The notes under the pieces: generated by a model
Told to the model about the DNA's origin: nothing
Database searches by the model: none
The model's input: the letters and a program-made list of their open reading frames with translations, nothing else
Assembly: GCF_003073045.1 (NCBI RefSeq)
Contig: NC_037590.1
Coordinates: 8,761,042-8,825,041 of the forward strand
Origin: Pomacea canaliculata
Taxonomy: Eukaryota > Mollusca > Gastropoda > Architaenioglossa > Ampullariidae
Direction: 5' to 3'
Length of the DNA: 64,000 bases
Part shown: positions 35,597 to 47,033 of the stretch, in pieces
Layout: each line of letters starts with the position of its first letter
How positions within the stretch are numbered: position 1 is the first letter of the stretch
Made by a program: the position numbers and the translations under genes

Positions 35597-38541
35597 TCAT
35601 GGCTCAAGTCCAAGGTCATAAGGAGGATTGCCTTCAAGAGACTGCTTAAAGAATGTGGCATATATCTCCAGTTTAATGTCTGTTTCTTGCACAGCGGGCA
35701 GAGCCTGCATCCTCTCACTCCAAGCAGAGAGTTCTGGAAGATCACTGCTGGATGCCTTAAAGACTGGGTCAAACTGACGAACAAATGGTAGCCGTTGTAG
35801 CCATGGCCACATCATGTAATCAATCATTCTCACCTCATCACCTGAAAACATTCATATATCTGCATAAACATGAAATGAATCACTTAAATCGATTGCAAAA
35901 AAAGGTTGTTTAACATTCAGTAAAGCCTGAAAATCTCTTAGTCCTTTTCACTCAGTGTCTCCTTTAAGTTTACTTCTTTTACTTTTTTCACTCACAAGAG
36001 AAGCAAATTTTTTTCTGTAAACACACACACACAAATTTCTGAGAGGACATCATGTCCAGGTTCCTGCTGAAATGCCCATTTATCATCATACTAAACATAT
36101 TCTGGCTTATTAAGTGTCTACTCAGAGTTCAGAATAAAAACATGATAAAATTTGTATATAAAATTTAAGATTCATTAAGACAAGTTCCCACTCCCCCTTT
36201 TACATTAAACCACATCTTACTAAAGTCTTGACCCTACGAAAAAGCATGGACGTTCCTTTGTGCTCTCCCTTGATTTGCATACCTCTGAAGTCTTTTTTGT
36301 TAGGAGGTATGGGGATTCAAACCATCTTAAAGAAATTAAGCAAGCAAATAATGTTTAAATCTCCAAAAATTGTTTAACCCAGTGACTGTATGAACTTTTC
36401 CATTTACACCATCACCCATATAGCCCTTTTAAGTTATTTTCAGAAACTTTTATACAGTCAGTATTCAGTTTGCTAAGTGCAAAATATAAAAAGAATACTG
36501 TAAGTTACCAAACGAAAAAGTGAAAAACAAAATGTGTATGCACTTGCCTCCAAAGAACTTTCCTCTTTTTGAAATCTCATCATTAATTTTCTGTAATGCT
36601 TTCAGTAGTTCATGCCTTGCTTCATCATCTTTTCCTTTTGAGCGAAGTACTTTGTAAAAATTGGGTACAAACTGCATGAAACAGAAATAACTCATACTAG
36701 TATGAAAATTACTATAATATGCAAATAAAATATGAAATGTCACACATCACACATGGCAAACATTGTAAATCAGCAAACAGCAAATGTCCAAAAAGTGAAA
36801 GGAATATATTTTATATATGAAAGGAAAAAGATCATCTGGGCCTGGAAGGTAAACATCTTAAAAAGCTCAGTTTTTGAGACAAACTTAGGTTAAAGCAAAC
36901 ATATTGCTGTCAAGCTGTCTTATGTAACGAACTCTCCAGCTTAAGAAGATTAAAAAAAAAAGGTAAGTAAACCAGTTACTTCAACTGGAGGGCATATCCT
37001 CTAAGAAAAAAAAAACAAAAAAAACTTAAAGTTACTCAGAAAGTGATAAGTGATGATGAATGAAATGCAGATATTTCACACCTTGTTACTAAAATAGTCC
37101 AGGAACATGGCATCCAGTGCCCTTTGGTAAGGATCAGAGGGAGTCAACCGGTTCTGAGGGTATACATCATCCAGGTAATCACAGGTAATAAGTGACTCAT
37201 AAACCACTTTCCCATCTTTCTCCAGTGTTGGTACCAGGCCTTTGGGATTTATCTTCAGGAACCACTCAGGCTTATTTTTCAGATCCACATTTACGGTTTC
37301 AAACCTGTTACATTCAGTCAGTTCTCCTTAAATTTGATTAATCAAATTGCTATTTGTATACATAAATAATTACATTTTGAAATGAGCAAGTACCATGCAT
37401 AAATCTTAAGAATCCTGCATGTAACTGGGATATTTATAACAAAAACAAACCTAAATATTAGTGTCAGCAAGTTACACCACAACTTTTTTTGCCAAAACGT
37501 TTTTGATAACACTCTTACAACATTAAATTGCAATAAATAAATAATGCATACAAATAGCAATAAATTAACTTTTGCTCCATCCTAATTAATGTTTACATAG
37601 AAAGGAGAAAGCATACTAACGGGATCTGTTTGTGAGCCAACACAAGACGTGTGCGCAATGCATATGGGCAGAAGCGCATACTATAGAGTCGCAGCGTTCC
37701 TGGGGACAAAGGTGGGCATGAGGACCCTGCAGAAAAATAAGTGTTAAGATAGCAACGACACTGAACAGAAAACAACACTAGGCATTTAAGGTTAAAGATT
37801 AAAAATTGTAAGAATAAGTTAGAAAACTAATTATATTTTGAAGTTTCATTGTATTATTTTAGAACAGTTTTAATCATGAATGATAAAATGATGACTTCAT
37901 GTGGTGCTACTGTTTTCATGGACATGGATGTTCCATTTTATATTCGTTTTGAGTGGATGCATTCATGTTTCTTTTTTTTTTTTTTTTGAAAAAGATTAGT
38001 TGCTGGTCAACTGCTAGCGGTCCGGTGGCGCAGCGGTTAGCGCCTGTCACCAATACATACAGTGAAGGTTGGTTGCCCAGAGTTCATGTCTCGTCTCGGG
38101 CACGCTGTTATTTCTTTGCAGGTGGCATATGTTTATCAGGTCTGGCTGCCTTGCCGTAATATACCCTCAGTTGCTGGCTATAGGTGTTAAACACCAATTC
38201 CCCCCCCCCCCCCTTGTCAACTGCCGCATGCTTGTTGGTGTTATATGTTTGTTTTAACATCAACGCTACACCCTTCCTCTGCATCTTTGCTGTATTGTAC
38301 AATCAAGTGATTATCAGTATCATTGCACAATTGTTTTTCCCCATTTTTTTCCCAGTTTTTTCCCATTCGACTAAGGGTTACAAAATAAAGGTATGCGCAG
38401 GTTAAATATAATGATAGATCATAATTAACTGTTGTCTTTTGTGCATCCCGCCGATTGTGTCATTTTACAGGTCGTATACTAAAATATTTCGTTAATTAAG
38501 GACTATATTTTCTTACCTGCGGACAAAGTTTTTTGTGACAT
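35597..38541 (-). CDS. GSTO: Glutathione S-transferase omega, copy C
   Basis: Coding exons in transcript order: 38517-38541, 37621-37726, 37082-37304, 36548-36671, 35597-35841; 240 residues. It is the near-identical sister of copy B. The first exon encodes MSQKTLSAG, the omega site [16 protein letters not shown] carries catalytic Cys28, and the protein ends DLGLEP. Differences from B include F for L after QRLP, R for C in (C/R)QFDPVF, and K for E after PVF. Intron 4 again begins GCAAGT (GC-AG). Intron 1 carries a SINE that copy B lacks. All junctions and frames are intact, so both sister genes look active. Confidence 0.93.
38015..38215 (+). mobile_element. tRNA-derived SINE with 9-bp target-site duplication
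   Basis: The head GGTCCGGTGGCGCAGCGG TTAGCGCC has a good A box (TGGCGCAGCGG, 38026-38036), followed by a degenerate B box (AGAGTTCATGTCTCG, 38079-38093), then a non-tRNA body and the tail TAGGTGTTAAACACCAATTC and a C run. The target-site duplication is GTCAACTGC at 38006-38014 and 38216-38224. The empty site is preserved in duplication unit 1 near 32963-32972 (GGTTAACTGC). The insertion is therefore younger than the duplication. It is in intron 1 of GSTO-C. The best-preserved copy in this window. Confidence 0.92.
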
Positions 38542-38829
38542 GACTGATGTTTCCTCAAATAGATCTCTCCTCGAGTTTCGGTCTGTGGCCTTGATCAGTG
38601 ATTGTGCGAAATTCGTAAACACTGCAAGCGCAAAATATCCCGACTGAAGCCTTCTGCTCGCGCGCAAATATACTGACATGCAGCTATATAGGGCTCAATG
38701 CCAAAGCTGCATTAACACCCGATAGAGAAAATAAATAAGACGAACGAAACTCTATAAGTACTTGCACACTTATATCTCTCGCTTTGAAGCGACATCTGTC
38801 GGCGTGACCTCGGAACGTTTCTCAAAAGC

Positions 38830-38839
38830 ATGACTCGGC
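38830..38839. promoter_or_regulatory. Antioxidant-response-element-like site upstream of GSTO-C
   Basis: ATGACTCGGC fits the ARE core RTGACnnnGC and lies about 290 bp upstream of the GSTO-C start codon. The matching site of copy B (33964-33973) ends GGT and does not fit. GST genes are often controlled by Nrf2/CncC through such sites. A ten-base match is weak evidence on its own. Confidence 0.3.
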
Positions 38840-39300
38840 ATTTTTGACAGTTGACCCCGTTATCGCGATCCTTCTATTATATGCTGACTCACTTCGATCG
38901 GTCATATATAGCTTGTTAACGGAATAAATAAATGAGTATCGCTTTGCACATTTACCTGTGATCATTTCTGTTTGGGTCAACGATGTGTTAATTATGATTT
39001 TATTGCAACTTCGGAAATAATTTAAATTCTGTGTTGTTCTACCTGCAATTGCTCACCTATATATACGTGCATGGCTCAAACAAACGGTGTGGATTTGAAG
39101 AACACGTACACACACACACACGCTCACACATGCGCGTATATACAGTCATAAAATTTATGACAAAATCAGCAACATCATTTAATATTTTCAAAATTATTTT
39201 TATTTCTTTTATAATGTATAGCAGATCACTTCACAAGAGACTAAGCGTTGGTCTTGGCAGACAGCAATCCACCTACACACGTCTATATGGTCTCAACTAG

Positions 39301-39595
39301 GTCATTTTCAGTATTGGTCGCCACAGAGAGTGTGGTCTGTATGGCTGTGATGCTGAGTGATACAAATGTTCAGTAACAATCAAATTAACACATACTTATC
39401 ATTAACCGCTCAGTAAAGGTCAGCTTTCTAGAACTACCAATATAATCTTTCTTGCGCCTGTGTGATAGCATTTCTGAGTAAATTGGTTTTTGCTATAATA
39501 ATTTCGATGATGATTTTGAAGTGTTCAGGCAGATATATTGTACTTGTTAGACAGCCATCTGCAATAACTGACATATGACAATCGGTATAAAACAA
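39301..39595. other. Short intergenic gap between GSTO-C and GSTO-D
   Basis: No gene or repeat recognised. It probably carries the 3' UTR of GSTO-D (minus strand) and distal promoter sequence of GSTO-C. Confidence 0.4.
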
Positions 39596-41715
39596 TTATT
39601 CTTCGAGCCCGATATCATAAGCATCAGCGCTGCCTTCTTGAATTTTCTTATAGAACTGTTGATGCGTTTTATGGTCAAAAGCAGTGTCTTTCACAGCTGA
39701 AAGGGACATCATACTTTCTCTCCATGCATAAAGATGAGGAAAGTTGCTCTCAGACAGGTTACCAACCCGAAAAGCTGCAGCCACGACAGGAAGCCTTTCA
39801 ATCCAAGGCCATATCAGGAAGTCAATCATCGCTACCTGAGAGCCTGTGGAATCATTTAAGAAAGGTGTGGTGTAAGTGAAACTTTGAGTATAGATCATAG
39901 TAAAGCAAATAAAAGACGATAGCTGATCACACACCAAACCCCCACCGCCTTCAATAAACACTTTACCCACTAATTTGTTAAAAATTCATTCGAATCAAAA
40001 TAACGTTAAAATTTGTGTAAATATTAATCACCCAATAATTATAATAGTTAATATGGCTGCAAGTAATTGTTGTTGTCGAGTGTGCCGGAGACCAAAGATT
40101 TACTGTAAACATGTAACAATGAAGAACGTGTCGAAGCACCACACACACACACACAGGTGAATGTGAAGAGAGAAAGAGATTTAGTGGGTTGTCGGATCGG
40201 TACCTCCAAAAAATTTCCCTCTTGTTTTCAACTCATCATCCAGCTTTTGCACAGCTTTCTTGAACGTATCATTGACTTCCTCATCTTTCTGATCTCTCAG
40301 AAGCTTGTAGTGATTAGGGATGTACTGTGAAAAGAATAAATTCTCAGCTTACCACACGGTTTCGAGCTGGCCTTCTCTGAGAAACTTATTACACAAGTAC
40401 AAAGAGCAAAATACAACAAACATTATCGGAAGATAATGACAATCTAAAAAATGACACTTTATTTTTATGAGCAAAAAAAGAAACAAACAACTTGTTAACC
40501 AACTTTAATCGACAATGTTAATCATGTACATGTAATCCACAAACAAATGGCACTTGTCATACGTACCACCCGTTGTCGGTGTATTAAAATTAGTGGTAAG
40601 TGGGTTGCAAGCTAGATAAAACGGTTTAAAACCACCGATAACAAAAGCGACTTATTAATTTAAACTCCTTCTCGCACGAATTCGCAAAGAATTTATACCA
40701 GCAGATGAGTTCGCTGTATGCCTTACCTTGTTGCCGTAGTAGTCCAACAGAATGGCGTCCCGTGCTTTTCGGTACGGATCAGGGGGAGTTAAGCGATTTT
40801 GTGGATAGATGTCATCCAGGTACTCGCAGACAATGACAGATTCGTAGATTATCTTCCCGTCCTTTTCTAGCACTGGTACAGCGCCCTTTGGGTTTCGCTC
40901 CAGAAACCATTCTGGCTTCTCCTTCAGGTTTATGTTGATCGTTTCGTAGCTGTTGAAATAATTTATCGATATACACATGAAGCATTTAGATTTGTTTTTA
41001 CCTAATTAAAAACGATCACAAAAGTAACAATTAATCAAACAAAGTTTTCTACAAGCATTTCTGCTATGTTTTTCTCAGCTCCTTTGTTACAAATGTATAT
41101 GTACAGGCAAGGTGACGATGATTGGGCATTTAATGAATAGTTCAGTGTCAGCCCATCGTCATGTTAACACTGAGGTCTAAAGTGCATGTCATGTTGAGCA
41201 CCCAATGAACTGATTATTTTCTATAAAAGAAACAGCAGATATAATATACCCGATCTGTTTGTGAGCCAGTACCAGGCGAACACGCTGTGCAAACGGACAT
41301 AGTCTCATACTGTACAGCCGCAGGGTGCCCGCAGCCAGCGGTGGAAAAGTTGACCCTGAACAAAGTTAGTCGGAAGTCTTTACGATTTTACTCTTCATGT
41401 CACTTTATTAGTTTCTGTGTGTGTTTGTGCGAGCGCTCAAATATACGTACTTACATAAACTCATCTAGAAGCAAAAAAAAAAAAAAAAATTTAGGCAGCA
41501 TGTTTGATTTAAGAAGAAATAATGTATAAATGTTTAATCTTGACGTTCTCTGATTTCTTAAATTTATAGGGATAGGAAGAAGAATCGTTTAAACAATTTT
41601 TTTTTTTGTGTTTACTTCTCATTTATTTTTTTTAAACAAGACACAGCCACCTGCCGGAATGAAAAAACGAAAGTAATTATTATCGCTCACCTTTCACGTA
41701 GGCTTTTGCCGTCAT
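39596..41715 (-). CDS. GSTO: Glutathione S-transferase omega, copy D
   Basis: Coding exons in transcript order: 41691-41715, 41250-41355, 40727-40949, 40204-40324, 39596-39843; 240 residues, all GT-AG and in phase. Exon 1 encodes MTAKAYVKG. The omega site is [16 protein letters not shown] with catalytic Cys28, the GSH loop is [14 protein letters not shown], and the C-terminal domain has [15 protein letters not shown] and ends DIGLEE. Exon 4 is one codon shorter than in A/B/C (LLRDQKDEE against LRSKGKDDE). With copy E it forms a second subgroup defined by exon 1, exon 4 length, [12 protein letters not shown] and the GLEE end. Confidence 0.93.
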
Positions 41716-42474
41716 GTTCGTGGCAGCAAGACTACTGACTGATACGTTGAGGGGTGCGAGGGTAGATATGCAGCACGAATAACAAACTGTTTATTCAGGT
41801 GTATTTGCACAGGTGAGGAGTGACTCGGCGGGTTGTATGAGGCCGCATTAGAGCAAGTGCTCTGATGAAAGTACAGCTGCACTAAGTGTGGTATTGCCTT
41901 CAAACTCTTCGCTCAAACGCTGATTGAGGAAGCGAGGGAGTTCAAAGCTCAGTCGCTCTGTTTTCGTCTCTCCCACCCTCACCCCTTTCCTTCATTCACT
42001 CACTCTCTCACCTGGTTGATGGAGTTGCTTCTATCACTGTTCGTATTGATACCTTCGGTGAGATGACAGTGGCCTATTTACTGGGTTTCTTGTGTTTGTT
42101 GAGGCGTGTGTTGACTGACACTCGCTGGGTGGTAGAAAGCTATCAAAAATAAGAGGTTGTCTTTTCTTTGTTTGTGCTGACGTCCATGACTGTGGCTGTT
42201 GTAGGCGGGTTGATGGTCTGCTGGGTTTCCACACTGTCAAGCGGTCACTAAGTAATATTGGCAGTAATGGCCAGATGTTACTAAAGAGTTCGAGTTCTCT
42301 CTCTCACAGACACACAAGCACGAATTTACATGTAATTATTCGTTCATTCATCTCTCGACTGGTGCCATTTTACGAACGATTAAGCTGGATATCGGTGGGA
42401 ACTGAATAGAGCACCATCTGATTTGTTGCTGCCGTTGATGTTTAATTGTTAACCATAACTTTGCTCTTTTTCAG
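41716..42474. other. Intergenic, promoter side of GSTO-D
   Basis: No coding region recognised. The open frames here are Ser/Thr/Pro-rich and unsupported. A short CT-rich stretch covers 42290-42312. Confidence 0.4.
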
Positions 42475-42635
42475 GGGTGTTCTCCATTTCAAATACCATT
42501 GCACTACCTGTCAGTCTGTTGGCAAGGTCTTACAGTTCGCTGTTGATGCACCCTATTAGATTAATGTCGTATGCAAAACGTCAGTTACACGGGTCTGACG
42601 GATCTCCCACCGATGCAGATGGAGGTATGATGGTC
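42475..42635 (-). mobile_element. Decayed LINE, RT catalytic-box fragment
   Basis: On the minus strand: SICIGGRS, then FAYDINLIGCINSEL, then DLANRLTGSAMVFEMEN. This matches the F.DDI.L.GG...L..L..RL...A...GMEI segment of the RTE/Nimb-like reverse transcriptase, with the catalytic box altered and a stop. Same family as the relic at 27940-28265. Only about 160 bp are recognisable. Confidence 0.65.
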
Positions 42636-43055
42636 GTGGGGGATTTTTCCAAAAAGTATTGTTGTCTGAAAGAAGTCTCCCAGTTGGTTGTTTATCGGTC
42701 CTGTGCTCGTTGAGCTTTAATTTGTATAGCACTATGGCCTTGAATTCTTTCCAAAACACAGCTGAGAATTTTTAAAGATTTTATTACGTGCACAAAATAC
42801 ATACGTATATTAGAACAGACTTGTTGACGAACCAACAACAACACAGTAACGTTAAGTTGATGTACTGATACTTATATTCTAAAATAAGACTGATACTGAT
42901 AATGAATTGTTCCTACTGGCTCACTGCTCAGTATTTTGCAAAAGTAATGCTTTTTCTTGTGCCTCGCCGAAATATTTGCAAATTACTGTATTAACCGAAG
43001 TCCTATTGAAATACAAATATGAGAAGGGCATTATGCAGTTTCTTTTAAAAAGATT

Positions 43056-45833
43056 TTATTCTTCGAGACCCACATCATAAGCCTCAGCGCTGCCTTCTAG
43101 CCATTTCTGAAAGAACATTTGATGAAACTCTGCGTCAAAGGCAATGCCCTTTACTGCCGGAAGTGACATCATGTTTTGTTTCCACGCAAAGAGGCGAGGA
43201 AAGTTGCTCTTTGAGAGGACAACTTCGGGGAATACTGCAGCCACTAAAGAAAACCTCTCAATCCAAGGCCATATTAGGAAGTCAATCATAGCTACTTGAC
43301 TGCCTGTGGAATAAAAAAATAATAATAATGATTAAAAAAAAGCAAACCAACCAACAACAAACCCCAAAACAAAACAAAAACAAAAAACTATAAGACACGC
43401 GTGAAACTTTAAGATTTAGACTGAAGAAGGGCGATCGGTTATATTGTACAAAATACAGATGGTGAGCAAAAGACGGTGGTCGATTCTTATATTTTCAAAC
43501 AATGTCGTTTAAAACTTTATTTTACGTGTAGTAAATAAGAAAAGGTATATTAATACGCTAATCAGCATTAAAGGTAAAGATTTCTTCTGAGTTTGGACAT
43601 TCCTACGACTGCTTTTTTTTTTTCATTCTTTATTTTTTTTACGAATAAATTTTTAACACACACACACACACAATACTTGAAAACGGGATCGCCAAATCCT
43701 ATGAGTTACCTCCAAAATATTTTCCTCTTGCTTTCAACTCCTCGTCCAGCTTCTGCACAGCTTTCTTAAATGTATCTTTTGCTTCCTCATCTTTTTGATC
43801 CCTAAGAATCTTGTAAAAGTTGGGAATGTACTGCAAACAAAAGGAAAAGTATATGTTTATTTTGCCACGGCTCTTCGTGTGTAGGTGCAAGAAGATCCGA
43901 TGTGACGGATAACAACATATACAAACTAGAGAATTCCAATAAACCAGTGAAAGATCCAGGAAAAACTGTATTTTAAGAATCATAAGAAAAAATATACATC
44001 AAAATGTAAATGCTTGCAAATAAGATAATAGTAAGACCGAAAGTTCGAAAACAGATCGTAAATAGAACAGATCATGTCTTAATATAGTCAAAAACTGATA
44101 TTTTTTACATCGATATTTTACCTAGATTGGCTTCTTTGTGGTTTATCAGTATCCCCCGCCCCTCCCACCGCAAAGTGGTCGGTCATTTTTTTTTTTTACA
44201 TGTAGCATCATCTTCCCTTCAGACCCCTTATAAAATTTGCTTCTCGGGTATCTGAATATCCTCTTGCCGGACTACCAGCTTCTCGGGTCAGGGGCACTGT
44301 GTGTCTCGATGATTCTTAGAACTAGTTCCTGTCGTGGTGAACCGGCCATGATCACCAGGTCTAGGGGATTATTATATATGTATCTATAATCCCCAAGTAC
44401 AAAACTGAGCAGCACTCTCTACATCATGTTCGTAGACTTTGAGAATGCGTTTGACAATGGACACCGTGAGTCGAAAATCCCCACCGAAAATATTAATTGT
44501 AATAAAATGCTTTGTGTACCACCTAGGTATGAAGACGATTGGATAAAATATCTGAATATGAAGCTCTATGGTCAACAAAAGGCAATGACACATCTAAATA
44601 ACCTGCGACGAACTTGAGCAGATATACTTCTTACCTTGTTGGAGTAATAATCCAACAGAATGGCGTCCTGTGCTCTCTGATACGGGTCAGAGGGAGTTAA
44701 ACGGTTCTGTGGATATACATCATCCAGGTACTGGCAGACAATGACAGATTCGTAAACTATCTTTCCGTCCTTTTCCAACACTGGTACAGAGCCTGATGGG
44801 TTACGCTCTAGAAACCATTCTGGCTTCTCCTTCAGGTTTATGTTGATCGTTTCGTAGCTGTTGAAACAATATCTGCTTTAATGGATTTTAATGATGTATT
44901 TCTCTTTAATAGCAATAACACAGGCATAATTCATTTTCTATATTTAAAAGTGATATATCATATGAAACACCACTAGATGATAAAGTCATTCAAATGTACC
45001 CTTAAAACATGTATGTTCAAGAAACATCTGATGTTTTAGGCCACGATTTTCAGTCTGGCTATTGTTCAATTATCAAGCGTAACTTTCACTTCATTAGCTG
45101 TTCGCGCTTCCCACTGTTCGTGCAACTGATCAGCGCTCAGTTAATAATTAGTTGAATAACCCTATATAATGCTTTATATCTAGCTATGTGTTGTACCTAT
45201 AGTGACAAAAATTAAGTTCTACACACTTTAGATTTTACTTGTCGTCTTAAGTACCACACATATTTTCTTTCTCCCCAGCCCTCATTTTGTCGTAAAACGA
45301 CAAATATTAAACATTATAACTTTACTTGATCTGTTTGTGGGCCAACACCAGGCGAACACGCTGTGCAAAGGGGCACAGCCGCATACTGTACAGTCGAAGA
45401 GTGCCCTCTGATAGCGGTGGAAATGCCGAGCCTGAAAGTAAATCAACAAATATGGTAACCCTTTAATTATGATTTTGAGGTTCAGGAGAGGGAGGAAGAG
45501 AGATGTTTCAATTTAAAGAGATAAACAGAATAGATAGAAATTGCGATCGAGACAGAAAGATCGACGATTTCACGGAATGAAACGTAGGGTGATTCACTCG
45601 ATCATGATCTTACTCAAAGTGCTACTGCTACCAACAATACTGATTACTATATATTGCTGCTAATATATATACTTCCTTTAGCTATACGCACTGAAAATGC
45701 TGACCTATTTTCTGGTGAGAACTATACAAAGCTTCTCGATCTCACCTTTTTAACGCCAATCAAAAGAAAATCAACAAGCAAAAACCAAAAGCGTAAACTG
45801 TTTACCTTTAATATACGCTTTCGCAGTAGTCAT
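43056..45833 (-). CDS. GSTO: Glutathione S-transferase omega, copy E
   Basis: Coding exons in transcript order: 45806-45833, 45326-45431, 44635-44857, 43710-43830, 43056-43303; 241 residues, all GT-AG and in phase. Exon 1 encodes [10 protein letters not shown], one codon longer than in D, so the catalytic Cys is residue 29 in [16 protein letters not shown]. The GSH loop is [14 protein letters not shown] with SGS in place of KGA before it. The C-terminal domain has [15 protein letters not shown] and the end DVGLEE. Its closest relative here is D. Intron 3 contains a short LINE relic. It is divergent to EME1 across 1.2 kb. Confidence 0.93.
44364..44394. repeat. Short perfect palindrome
   Basis: GGGGATTAT (44364-44372) and ATAATCCCC (44386-44394) form a 9-bp perfect inverted repeat with a 13-base AT-rich loop. 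It lies in intron 3 of GSTO-E, next to the LINE relic. No function is evident. Confidence 0.6.
44400..44475 (+). mobile_element. Tiny LINE reverse-transcriptase relic
   Basis: Reads [21 protein letters not shown], matching the FVDF..AFDS.HR block of LINE reverse transcriptases that contains the first catalytic Asp. Only this block is recognisable. It is in the opposite orientation to the host gene GSTO-E. Confidence 0.65.
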
Positions 45834-47010
45834 CCTTATGGGTAGTTGTAGTATTTATATGATTAGAGACAGTGCAATCAAAGAGGATCCTCTTTGGTGC
45901 AAATAACACTGAAGATGTGTTCGACAGGGGTGAAACCATGCAGACTGCAAGTAACGCACCGCGCTTTCAGCTATTTATAATAGGTATATGTTTACACAGC
46001 TCGATCATGATTCAGCGATTTTTTTTTTTACAGCCATTTTTCTGTAGCTAGGAACGACATAAATACATGCGATCTACTTTGACAACATATATTATACCTT
46101 GAGTATATATATAATATGTACGTAAATATATCAAATGGGTGTACAACACGTATATATACTGCACCTAATTTATTTACTTTTAACTCTTCACGGAAATGCT
46201 AGTAGAAAAGCAAATCTGTCTGTCTCTCACAGGAGCAAAAAGCTAAACAAAACATGAGAGGAGAGAGACAAGGGTGCAAGATTTGAATATCTCTGTAAAA
46301 CAAAGATGTTGATATGTATATCTGTGAAAGGTTCTCATGACAAAATAACAAGGGGGATAACTCTAATGGTGGAATGGCGCCAACGCCGAAGAAGCCAACT
46401 GATGTTACGACGGATGCGTGACAAAGACGTGGGTGTTACACTCCAGTGTGTGGATCTTGTGCTTGTGTGTTGCATGAATTTGACGGGCTATAGAGTAGTC
46501 GTTGCGTTACACGTTCCCTGTCTAGGTATCAAAAATGCACAAGCATTGCTAATGAGCTGAAGTAAATATTTACCAATGGAAGTACTCGGGTGGCATAAGA
46601 CTCCATGTGCCTACTTGCTGGGTCTAATTTTAACCACAAAAAAGCCCAGTCATCCTGTGCAGTGCAGTACATTAAAGGCTCAAAACTATACATGCCTCAC
46701 TCACAGTTTATTCTGCTCATTCCACCACGAACTTGTACTATACACGTCCATGGTTCCACTCATCTTGTTTAACGTGATTGTGTCAGATAACTTTTCAAGC
46801 ACCTTAACAGATATGGAATCAAACTCGAAGGCCACCCGATTTATGGATTTGGTACCCTAAAAAAATTATGTTTTTATATATTGTACCAAAAAATAACTAT
46901 TGTTCAGTCATATGCATTATTGATGTAATCAAATGAATGCCACCTTGTGTGTCTGTGCTCTGTATAAATTATGTACTCATTGTGTGTTTCCCTCACTTTT
47001 TTCGCTTTAG
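45834..47010. other. Intergenic between divergent GSTO-E and EME1
   Basis: Open frames at 46306-46560 and 46576-46860 show no recognisable homology and cannot be joined in phase to the first accepted EME1 exon. The stretch should carry two promoters and perhaps a missing 5' exon of EME1. Confidence 0.4.
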
Positions 47011-47033
47011 AAATCATAAAAGAAAAGGAGACA

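Larger units (their letters stand above)
34827..39300. repeat. Direct segmental duplication, unit 2 (holds GSTO-C)
   Basis: Counterpart of 29729-34625. It starts with the same GTCAAAATTTTGCTGTTT and ends after GGCAGACAGCAATCCACCTA near 39290. It has gained a SINE (38015-38215) and lacks the 446-bp segment and about 190 bp near the right end. Confidence 0.9.

Noticed and set aside
38015-38100. A genuine tRNA gene at the SINE head
   Set aside because: The A box is good but the B box and cloverleaf arms are not, and the same sequence continues into the non-tRNA SINE body found in three places.
46306-46860. Two plus-strand open frames upstream of EME1, considered as its N-terminus
   Set aside because: No similarity to EME1. 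The only donor-like site (GATTTG then GTACCC) is in the wrong phase and would run into a stop in the next exon.
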